DNA from: JAMORN01 sp027063545 [NCBI: bacterium]
Lineage (GTDB): Bacteria > JAMORN01
DNA: 6,700 nucleotides
Assembly: GCA_027063545.1 (NCBI GenBank)
Contig: JAMORN010000145.1
Span: 1-6,700 of the forward strand
Reading direction: 5' to 3'
The first letter of the stretch is position 1; every line of letters begins with the position of its first letter. The notes beneath the pieces were generated by a model that was not told where the DNA came from, did no database searches, and saw only the letters and a program-made list of their open reading frames with translations. The position numbers and the translations under genes were made by a program. Below, piece after piece: positions 1 through 6,177 of this stretch.

Positions 1-361
1 CACAACAATATTTTTAATAATAACAGGAATTATAGCAGGATTTATATCTGGATTATTAGGTATTGGAGGAGGCGGTTTTCTATCACCACTTTATTCATTA
101 TTTGGATATTCTCCTATAATTATTTCCAATATTACTATATTTTTTGTTCCAATTACTTCATTTATAGGATTTTTAACATATTTAGTAGAGAAGCAAGTAG
201 ATTATATAATGCTTTTTGCAGTAGCTGTAGGAGGTTTTTTAGGAGGTTATTTATCACATTTTGTTCAAAAGAACTATTTAAAATCCAAACATATAAAAAT
301 TATCTTATCTTTAATATTTATAATCATAGGGTTAAAATTATTATTCAAGCATCTTTTTTAA
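1..361 (+). CDS. TauE/SafE-family membrane transporter, C-terminal half (5' end outside window)
   Basis: The reading frame that begins at base 2 is open to a TAA at 359-361 and gives 119 residues. They are almost entirely hydrophobic, with about three to four predicted membrane helices. Visible residues 13-30 carry the glycine-rich signature of the family (GFISGLLGIGGGG followed by a Pro), which occurs once in each half of TauE/SafE proteins. Because about 90 residues follow and the protein ends in a helix plus a short basic tail, this is most likely the second, C-terminal half of a protein usually near 250 residues. Family members export or import small anions such as sulfite, sulfoacetate or other organosulfur compounds across the inner membrane; the substrate cannot be told from this fragment. 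The gene ends three bases before scpA, so the two are probably co-transcribed. The family call is secure; start, full length and substrate are unknown. Confidence 0.88.
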   Translation, partial: TTIFLIITGIIAGFISGLLGIGGGGFLSPLYSLFGYSPIIISNITIFFVPITSFIGFLTYLVEKQVDYIMLFAVAVGGFLGGYLSHFVQKNYLKSKHIKIILSLIFIIIGLKLLFKHLF

Positions 362-364
362 AAT

Positions 365-1102
365 ATGTTAGATTGGAATTTATTTACTTATCAATATTAT
401 GTTGAGATTACTAATTTTAAAGGACCAATTGGATTATTAATAGATTTAATAGAAAAACAAAAAATAGATTTAAAAGATATACCTATTTCAGAGATAACTT
501 CTCAATATTTAGAACATATTGAAATTATAAAAGAAATAGATATAAATAAAGCTTCTGATTTTATTGCTATGGCTTCATTTTTATTAAAAGTGAAAGCGGA
601 GTATCTTCTATATGAAAAACAACAAGATAAATCAGAAGAATTAGACCCGAGAAGAAAGATTATAAAAAAGATAGAGGAGTACAAGCTATATAAAGAAATA
701 TCTAAAAAGTTAAGTAAGATGTTAAATATAACTTATTTTAAAAGTGATATAGCTAAATTTGATCCTATAGAAATAGATACAGAACAAAGATATTATTTAA
801 ATATAAAAGATTTAGTGGAAGTTTATTTAGATATCCTAAAGCGTTATAAAAGATTGTTAGAAGATCAAAATTTTTATACATCAAAGTATAGGATAGAGGA
901 GGAAATAAAGAAAATTTTAGAAATCATCAAAAAATTTAAAGAGGTTTATTTTGAAGATATAGTAAAAGAAAAAGAAGGGGATAAAGAGTATATGATTACC
1001 AATTTTATGGCTATTTTGGAATTAGCTAAATTACAGAATATAAGACTATCGCAGCAAAAAAATTTTGATAGAATAAAATTATTTCTTAATAGATATGAAT
1101 AA
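365..1102 (+). CDS. scpA: Segregation and condensation protein A (ScpA, kleisin)
   Basis: ScpA is the kleisin subunit of the bacterial SMC-ScpAB condensin. It bridges the SMC heads and holds a ScpB dimer, and acts in the cytoplasm on the nucleoid. The 245-residue length is normal. Residues 18-49 carry the N-terminal family signature (FKGPIGLL, then KIDLKDIPISEIT and QYL). Residues 71-82 (SFLLKVKAEYLL) and 94-110 (DPRRKII, then EEYKLYK) match the conserved helices after it. Residues about 205-245 form the C-terminal winged helix that contacts the other SMC head (FMAILELAKLQNIRL). The middle is lysine- and glutamate-rich helix, where ScpB binds in known structures. The ATG at 365 is the only plausible start: the upstream in-frame codons are AAT and then the TAA ending the transporter gene. 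No Shine-Dalgarno sequence precedes it, so translation may depend on coupling to the upstream gene. scpB follows after 12 bases. Confidence 0.95.
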   Translation: MLDWNLFTYQYYVEITNFKGPIGLLIDLIEKQKIDLKDIPISEITSQYLEHIEIIKEIDINKASDFIAMASFLLKVKAEYLLYEKQQDKSEELDPRRKIIKKIEEYKLYKEISKKLSKMLNITYFKSDIAKFDPIEIDTEQRYYLNIKDLVEVYLDILKRYKRLLEDQNFYTSKYRIEEEIKKILEIIKKFKEVYFEDIVKEKEGDKEYMITNFMAILELAKLQNIRLSQQKNFDRIKLFLNRYE

Positions 1103-1109
1103 AAGGAAG
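1102..1109 (+). promoter_or_regulatory. Ribosome binding site of scpB
   Basis: AAAGGAAG lies five bases upstream of the ATG at 1115, in the 12-base gap after the scpA stop. It is a good though not perfect Shine-Dalgarno match and fixes the scpB start. It also contrasts with scpA, which has none. Confidence 0.75.
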
Positions 1110-1114
1110 TTTAT

Positions 1115-1645
1115 ATGAGAATAGAGAATATAATAGAGGCTATTTTATTATATGCTTCTGAACCTATAGATGAAAAAAAGTTTATAGAGTTTTTTGGAAA
1201 GAAGTATAATTTAAAGTTAAAAACTAAGGATATTCAAACTATAATAGAAAATTTAAATCATATATATGAAATAACCTCAAGGAGCTTTAGGGTAGTAAGA
1301 AAAAAAGATGGATATTATATAAAAATAAAAGAAGATTTTGCTCAAGATCTAAAAGAATTTTATAAAAAAGTTGATAAGATAGAATTGTCTAAAGAGGCTT
1401 TGGAAACTTTATCCATTATAATTTTTGAAGGACCCATAACAAAAAGTAGAATAGACGAAATAAGGGGTGTTAATTCAGAGAGAACCCTTAGAAATTTGTT
1501 AAATTTAGGTTATATAAAGATTGTAGGAAAATCTCAGGAACTTGGTAATCCTAATTTATATTATGTATCTGATAAATTATTAGATATACTAGGTTATAAC
1601 TCAGTTGATGAGATAAAAGATTTATTATCTTCTGGAGATTTATAA
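1115..1645 (+). CDS. scpB: Segregation and condensation protein B (ScpB)
   Basis: ScpB is a winged-helix dimer that binds the central part of ScpA in the SMC condensin complex, needed for chromosome compaction and segregation. The 176 residues fit the family's short core form, without the long acidic tail some species have. Residues 1-80 form the first winged helix, beginning with the typical IIEAILLYASEPI. Residues 88-160 form the second, with the most conserved stretch at 91-129 (LSKEALETLSII, then EGPITKSRIDEIRGVNSE and LRNLL). The usual GRPxLY turn appears as GNPNLYY at 144-150. The ATG is set by a ribosome binding site five bases upstream. The gene is the last of the plus-strand unit and overlaps the opposing radical SAM gene by six bases. 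I see no convincing terminator just after it, so transcripts from the two strands may run into each other. Confidence 0.95.
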   Translation: MRIENIIEAILLYASEPIDEKKFIEFFGKKYNLKLKTKDIQTIIENLNHIYEITSRSFRVVRKKDGYYIKIKEDFAQDLKEFYKKVDKIELSKEALETLSIIIFEGPITKSRIDEIRGVNSERTLRNLLNLGYIKIVGKSQELGNPNLYYVSDKLLDILGYNSVDEIKDLLSSGDL

Positions 1646-3037
1646 TGCATGATTCTTTAAATCAATTTTTATATGTTTAATTCCTTTTTCAATCCCATGA
1701 TTTAGCCATAGTGCTGTGTTATGTATCTCTTTATATATATTTTCATCAAAACTTTTGTCAATAAATCTTTTAGGAAATATAGAATTATTATGATATAATG
1801 GTTCTTTTAAAACCCATTCAGGAAAAACTTTAGCCATTTTTGTTTTAGGTACAATAGCAAAATCGCTAAGATATATTTTTACTCCAAGGTCAAATAGAAA
1901 TTTCATTCCTTCATATATGTCTTTTATATTTTCTCCAGGGACTCCATACATTAAATAAACTTCTATATTTCTTTTATCAATCCCTGATTCTTCCATATTT
2001 CTTATAGCATCTATAATATGCTGTTTTGTTACTTTTTTGTCCATTATTTCATAAAATTCATTGGAAATAGATTCTAAAGAAATACGTATAGTTTTGAAAT
2101 TTAATTCTTTAAAAATTTGAGCAATCTTTCTATCAATATATCTTGCATGAGCACTATTTGGCAAATGAAATCTTATATTTCTTTCTTTTATTTTGTCTTT
2201 TATCGTTTCCATAATAGGAATAAAATGTTCATTTTTTCTGTATAATAAAGAGTCATCATAAAAGGCAATATCTTTTACTTTTTTTCTAAAAAGGGTTTGG
2301 AAATCTTTGTAAATTGTATCTTTTTCTATTAGTTTAAATTTTGAAAGAATTTTTGAAGCACAGAAATCACAATTAAATGGACATCCTGTAATAGTTTGGA
2401 TTACGCCATATTTCATTATATTGTAATCTTCATAATATATAGGAGGGGTATTTTTTATTTCTACATATTTATTGTAGTTTAAAAACTTTTTTAATATATA
2501 ATTTAAAGAAGAGTTGGAATTTATTGAAGATGATGGGATTACTTCGACATTATATTTTTTAAAATATTTAATTGCATGTTCATAACATAAAGAAGCATAT
2601 ATACCAATGAGTATAATAGGAGTATCAGGATATATACTTTTTATAATTTTTATTGTGTATTCAACCCCTAAATACCAGTATGTCATTATAGAATTTAGAA
2701 TAAATAAATCTGGCTTGGAAATATTTTTTAATTTTTTTATAAATAGTTTTTCAGGAAATCCATAAAGAAAATAATCTCTTTCTATGCCTATTTTCTTGTA
2801 GGTTTCTGGAATACTAATCTTTTTTTTAGGATATTTAGAGGTATGATATTTCTCTATTTTTATTTTAGTATATTTGGATAGTTCTATATCAAAAACATCT
2901 AAAACATCAATAACTTTAACATTAAAGCCTAATTCTTTAAATAAAGAGGCACTTCTTAATAGACCAATAGGTTTAGCCCATAGATTATAAGCTGCAAAAT
3001 CACTAATATAAGGATTTATAAAAACAATATTTTTCAT
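1640..3037 (-). CDS. B12-binding-type radical SAM enzyme, substrate unknown
   Basis: A 465-residue protein in two parts. Residues 1-190 form a Rossmann-like domain of the cobalamin-binding type: IVFINP is the first strand, KPIGLL at 22-27 is the usual helix start, KVIDVLD is the second strand, and PDLFILNS and IILIGIYASLCYEHA (141-155) complete it. The common GGPH turn is absent. Residues 205-410 form a radical SAM barrel: C219, C223 and C226 (CPFNCDFC) bind the 4Fe-4S cluster that cleaves S-adenosylmethionine. RISLES (318-323) and YGVPGE (364-369) match later strands. AFYDDSLL (258-265), HLPNSAHAR (291-299) and EPLYHNNSI (412-420) recall, from memory, a conserved but uncharacterised subfamily. 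Such enzymes perform methylations, ring formations or rearrangements; no substrate can be assigned here. An in-frame TAA at 3047-3049 forces the ATG at 3037, yet no Shine-Dalgarno is present. An unrelated use of the B12-like fold without cobalamin is possible. Confidence 0.88.
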   Translation of the reverse strand: MKNIVFINPYISDFAAYNLWAKPIGLLRSASLFKELGFNVKVIDVLDVFDIELSKYTKIKIEKYHTSKYPKKKISIPETYKKIGIERDYFLYGFPEKLFIKKLKNISKPDLFILNSIMTYWYLGVEYTIKIIKSIYPDTPIILIGIYASLCYEHAIKYFKKYNVEVIPSSSINSNSSLNYILKKFLNYNKYVEIKNTPPIYYEDYNIMKYGVIQTITGCPFNCDFCASKILSKFKLIEKDTIYKDFQTLFRKKVKDIAFYDDSLLYRKNEHFIPIMETIKDKIKERNIRFHLPNSAHARYIDRKIAQIFKELNFKTIRISLESISNEFYEIMDKKVTKQHIIDAIRNMEESGIDKRNIEVYLMYGVPGENIKDIYEGMKFLFDLGVKIYLSDFAIVPKTKMAKVFPEWVLKEPLYHNNSIFPKRFIDKSFDENIYKEIHNTALWLNHGIEKGIKHIKIDLKNHAL

Positions 3038-3045
3038 ATTAATAA

Positions 3046-3051
3046 ATTATA
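3046..3051 (-). promoter_or_regulatory. Possible -10 promoter element for the radical SAM gene
   Basis: Reading the minus strand, a perfect TATAAT sits eight bases upstream of the ATG at 3037. A transcript from it would start two to four bases before the ATG and so be nearly leaderless, which would fit the missing Shine-Dalgarno. No TTGACA-like -35 is seen 15-18 bases upstream; that place is occupied by the terminator hairpin. Such hexamers are common by chance in DNA this AT-rich. Confidence 0.25.
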
Positions 3052-3091
3052 AAAAAAAGCCCGAAGAAAAGTTTGCTATCTTCGTGCTTTT
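3051..3091 (-). terminator. Intrinsic (Rho-independent) terminator after the lipoprotein gene
   Basis: Positions 3055-3067 pair with 3079-3091 in a 13-position stem with one internal mismatch (3061 against 3085), closing an 11-base loop. The GC-containing core is GCCCGAAGA against TCTTCGTGC. Read on the minus strand the stem is followed by eight T residues (3058 down to 3051), the classic layout. It lies 33 bases past the stop of the 812-residue lipoprotein gene and should end the minus-strand unit of that gene, the macro-domain gene and rfbC. On the plus strand the stem is followed by a weaker TTTTATATTT run, so some activity in both directions is possible. It is only 13 bases from the start of the radical SAM gene, which must either have its own promoter or depend on read-through. 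Confidence 0.85.
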
Positions 3092-3124
3092 ATATTTAAA
3101 ATTATTTTAATATTATTAGATTAA

Positions 3125-5563
3125 TTATTTCCCAGATTTAAGAAGAATTTTAGCATCATCAGCTAAATCACTTTTAGGATAGTCTTTTACTACTTTTTCA
3201 AAGTATGGTTTAGCTAAATCTGGTCTTTTTAGTTTCTCTTGAAACATAAATCCTAAAAGGAAATATACTTTATATAAATCTTTATTACCTTTAAACTCCT
3301 TTAAGAGTTCATTATACAATTGATATGCTTTTCCATATTTTTTATTTTCGTCATAAAGTCTTGCAAGATTTAATTTTGCCTTAAATAATACTTCTCCTTT
3401 TGCAGATGGTGATTCAATAATCTGTTTATATATATTCATAGCAGTTAATGTTCTATTTTTAGTTAGCATAGAATCCGCAGTAGCTAAAAGAGAATCTAAT
3501 TGTTTAATTGTATATACCTTACCTCTTTTTTTAGATAATAATACGTCTGGAATATACAAGGAGTCATAAAATACTACTTCATATTTTTTGAATAGTTGTT
3601 TGTATACTTCTATTTTATGTTTATATAAATAATAAACAGAAGCAAATTCTTTGACTCTATCCTTTACTGTTTCAAATTTTGCTAATTTACCATAGATTCT
3701 ATAATGTTCGAGGTTCATATAATAATATTCTTTAAGCATTTGTGGGGTGATATACATATCAGCGCATATTTGAGCTATTTGATCATTATTTAAATCTTCA
3801 AATTTATTAATTAGTTGACCATTTTCATTTTTAAAATGGTATCTACTTTTATATTTTTCATAGAAAGTTTTGATTTCTTTAGGATCAAAACCATAGTATT
3901 TACTTATATAATTTTTATCATATATGTATGCCCAATATGATATAGGAGAATATTTTAATACAACTTTAAAAAATCCATCATTAAAATATCCTCTTTTTTG
4001 AGCATCATAATAATAAAGCATCTGATCTAAAAGGGAGTTGAAAAATGATGTGATATTATTTTTGTCAAAATAATAGTCTCTTAATTCTTTAGGTTTTGAT
4101 TTTATATAATTTATATAATCTCCTCGTGTTATTATTAATGAATTTTCTACATTAATTATAGGCTTATTAAGACTATCATAAAATTCTTTAATTATAAGTC
4201 TTTTTACAATAGAATCTTTAGCTACATCAAATGGTTTTTGTACATTTTTTACAATGCTATCTAATCTTATAATATAAAACCCCGAATCTGTTTTAAATTC
4301 TTTAGATATTTGACCTATTTTATTTAATTTCCATAATTCTCTTCCAATTTCAGGGAAAGGAGTTGTTTCTTTAAATACAAATCCATAATCTTTTTTATCT
4401 TCACTATATACATTTCTTATAGAATCAAATTTTGTTGAGTTTTGTCCTATTATTTTTACAAGTTCTTTTGCTTTTTTCCAGGATTTTACTCTAATTGCTG
4501 AAAATTTTCTCATATCAGATATAAAATCTTTTTTATGTACTTTATAATAATTTTTTAATATTGAATCTTTAAATTCTAACTGAGGAAGATCGATAGTATA
4601 ATTATACCATTTTCTCAAACTATCGATATAAAATTTAAATAAACTATCCCTTATGTTGTTAATATATTTTACAACAATTCTATTTTTTACTTTTTCATAT
4701 GGTATATACTTTTCAGGATTTTTCTTTATTAAGTAAAATATATGATATCCCTGTGAAGTTTTTATTACAGAAGTATATGTAGAATCTTTCATTTTAGATA
4801 ATTTATCAAAGATTTCATTACTTTCTTTTATATTTAATTTCCATATAAGTCTATTATATTTATATGTTCCCAATATACCACCTAACTTACCTGTAATAGT
4901 ATCATCAGACATTTTTCTAGCTAGTTCAAAAAAGTTTTCATTTTTCTTTTTCAATAAATAATATGCCTTTTCTATTTTAGATCTATTTTTTGAAAATATA
5001 TGAGCTATTTTTATTGATGTAGGCAACTTAAATTGATCTTTATGAGTATTGTAGTAATTTTTTAAATCTATTTTTTTAGCTACATAATCATTAAGTATTT
5101 TTTCTTTTGCATCAATGAAATTCCATTTTTTATATAGACTATCTTTATTGTTTCTATAGAAATTAAGAAGAGTATCCATAGGTATTGTTATATTTTCAAT
5201 TAAATATATATTCCTATATAAACCAGCTATTTTATAGTAATTTCCAAATTTAAATGATATCTTTAGGGGGATTGAATCTGTAAACCCAAGTTTTTGAGCT
5301 TCGTGATAAAACATATAATATCTTATATAGTCATGAACTAATTTTCTCCTTCCTTCTATACCATTATATAAATATCTTCTTCTTTTTTCTATAGATAAAA
5401 TAGTATAATTTAAATCATCATATGTATATTTATCGCCTGTCTTTTTTAATTCTGCTATAACATTTTTAGGCTTTTGTGTATTTTTAGAGCAAGAAAATAA
5501 GCTAGTAATTAATATAATAGCAAATACAACAACTAAGTAATTTATTCTACAAATTTTTCTCAT
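3125..5563 (-). CDS. SurA/PpiC-like peptidyl-prolyl isomerase lipoprotein with C-terminal TPR
   Basis: An 812-residue exported lipoprotein, probably a folding factor for envelope proteins. Residues 1-24 are a signal peptide with a hydrophobic core and lipobox LFSC; C25 would be lipidated, and S26 fits outer-membrane sorting by the E. coli rule. Residues 47-144 resemble the helical chaperone part of SurA. Residues 181-282 form a canonical parvulin domain: IKIAHIF with H188, GGILGTY (228-234) and TSQGYHIFYL (269-278). Residues 352-436 look like a second parvulin that has lost key histidines: FSAIRV replaces the AHI strand and SGFYIIRL replaces GYHI. Residues 479-576 repeat the N-terminal helical module at a constant offset of 432 residues. 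Residues 689-805 form about three TPR-like helix pairs of the BamD/YbgF kind. The ATG follows AAGGAGG (5569-5575) by five bases. It is last in a unit with the macro-domain gene (25-base gap) and is closed by a terminator. The client proteins are unknown. Confidence 0.88.
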   Translation of the reverse strand: MRKICRINYLVVVFAIILITSLFSCSKNTQKPKNVIAELKKTGDKYTYDDLNYTILSIEKRRRYLYNGIEGRRKLVHDYIRYYMFYHEAQKLGFTDSIPLKISFKFGNYYKIAGLYRNIYLIENITIPMDTLLNFYRNNKDSLYKKWNFIDAKEKILNDYVAKKIDLKNYYNTHKDQFKLPTSIKIAHIFSKNRSKIEKAYYLLKKKNENFFELARKMSDDTITGKLGGILGTYKYNRLIWKLNIKESNEIFDKLSKMKDSTYTSVIKTSQGYHIFYLIKKNPEKYIPYEKVKNRIVVKYINNIRDSLFKFYIDSLRKWYNYTIDLPQLEFKDSILKNYYKVHKKDFISDMRKFSAIRVKSWKKAKELVKIIGQNSTKFDSIRNVYSEDKKDYGFVFKETTPFPEIGRELWKLNKIGQISKEFKTDSGFYIIRLDSIVKNVQKPFDVAKDSIVKRLIIKEFYDSLNKPIINVENSLIITRGDYINYIKSKPKELRDYYFDKNNITSFFNSLLDQMLYYYDAQKRGYFNDGFFKVVLKYSPISYWAYIYDKNYISKYYGFDPKEIKTFYEKYKSRYHFKNENGQLINKFEDLNNDQIAQICADMYITPQMLKEYYYMNLEHYRIYGKLAKFETVKDRVKEFASVYYLYKHKIEVYKQLFKKYEVVFYDSLYIPDVLLSKKRGKVYTIKQLDSLLATADSMLTKNRTLTAMNIYKQIIESPSAKGEVLFKAKLNLARLYDENKKYGKAYQLYNELLKEFKGNKDLYKVYFLLGFMFQEKLKRPDLAKPYFEKVVKDYPKSDLADDAKILLKSGK

Positions 5564-5568
5564 ATGTT

Positions 5569-5575
5569 CCTCCTT
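5569..5575 (-). promoter_or_regulatory. Ribosome binding site of the PpiC/TPR lipoprotein gene
   Basis: AAGGAGG on the minus strand, five bases before the ATG at 5563 and inside the 25-base gap after the macro-domain gene. It is a near-perfect Shine-Dalgarno sequence. It supports this start, which also gives a complete lipoprotein signal peptide. Confidence 0.85.
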
Positions 5576-5588
5576 ATATTCTTATTAT

Positions 5589-6140
5589 TTATTTAGTAAT
5601 TTCATTTATTATTTTTTCTAGTGTTTTTTTGTATATTTCAAAATCCTTTTTTGAATATAATACCATATAAATTTTATCAAATTTATCTAAATATTTTATT
5701 AAAGTTTTTAAAGCAATATAAGAGGCTTCTTCAATAGGGTATCCATATATTCCTGTAGATATAGAAGGAAAAGCAATTGTTTTTATATTATTTTTTAACG
5801 CAAGTTCAAGAGAACTTTTATATGTACTTTCTAGTAATTTAGCAGCTTTTTCTGAAGAGTATCTTGAGTATATAGGTCCTACAGCATGTATAACGTATTT
5901 TGCCTTTAGTTTGCCTCCGGATGTAATAGTTGCACTTCCTGTAGGAATAGGTCCATTTTCAGCTATTATTTTATTAGATTCTTCCTGTAAGGAGGGTCCT
6001 GCAGCTTTAGAAATTGCAAGAGCGACACCACCGCCATGAGCAAGATGAGAATTAGCTGCATTTACAATAGCCTCTGTTTCACACTTTGTAATATCCCCTT
6101 GTATCAAAATTAGATTTTTATATTTAAATTCATTTTTCAT
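5589..6140 (-). CDS. Macro-domain protein, probable ADP-ribose binder or hydrolase
   Basis: A stand-alone macro domain of 183 residues, a usual size, with no signal peptide and so cytoplasmic. Such domains bind ADP-ribose; many remove ADP-ribose from proteins or nucleic acids, or deacetylate O-acetyl-ADP-ribose. Visible motifs are QGDIT (14-18, the Asp that contacts adenine), IVNAANS (25-31), HGGGVALAI (35-43), VIHAVGP (83-89) and the phosphate-binding loop SISTGIYGYP (126-135). The HGGGVALAISKAAGP stretch looks closer, from memory, to archaeal AF1521 and PARP-type macro domains than to the MacroD/YmdB form with GGGVD. I start it at the ATG at 6140, not at the in-frame TTG at 6161, because AAAGGAGG lies seven bases before that ATG. 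It sits between rfbC (37-base gap) and the lipoprotein gene (25-base gap). Neither neighbour explains its job, and no ADP-ribosyltransferase gene is in view. Confidence 0.93.
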   Translation of the reverse strand: MKNEFKYKNLILIQGDITKCETEAIVNAANSHLAHGGGVALAISKAAGPSLQEESNKIIAENGPIPTGSATITSGGKLKAKYVIHAVGPIYSRYSSEKAAKLLESTYKSSLELALKNNIKTIAFPSISTGIYGYPIEEASYIALKTLIKYLDKFDKIYMVLYSKKDFEIYKKTLEKIINEITK

Positions 6141-6147
6141 ATAAAAT

Positions 6148-6155
6148 CCTCCTTT
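6148..6155 (-). promoter_or_regulatory. Ribosome binding site deciding the macro-domain start
   Basis: AAAGGAGG on the minus strand, seven bases before the ATG at 6140. A longer frame starting with TTG at 6161 would read this very sequence as Lys-Gly-Gly codons, so the longer start is almost surely not used. Confidence 0.85.
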
Positions 6156-6177
6156 TATCAATCATAGAAATTATACT

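Noticed and set aside
502-684. A 60-codon open frame on the minus strand inside scpA
   Set aside because: It lies wholly within the strongly conserved N-terminal half of ScpA, its product matches nothing I recognise, and it has no ribosome binding site. It is a shadow of scpA.
1650-1664. Small hairpin TGATT-cttta-AATCA followed by T residues, as a terminator for scpB
   Set aside because: The stem is only five base pairs with one G-C pair at an inner position, and it lies inside the last codons of the radical SAM gene. It is too weak to call a terminator.
6141-6161. TTG at 6161 as the start of the macro-domain protein
   Set aside because: The seven added residues are encoded by the Shine-Dalgarno sequence and its spacer; the ATG at 6140 is correctly spaced from AAAGGAGG.
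6170-6175. Minus-strand TATAAT as a promoter for the macro-domain gene
   Set aside because: It is a perfect hexamer in the 37-base gap (overlapping the end of rfbC only in its -35 zone), but no -35 is visible, and the same hexamer occurs inside coding sequence such as scpB near 1129, so chance is a sufficient explanation.
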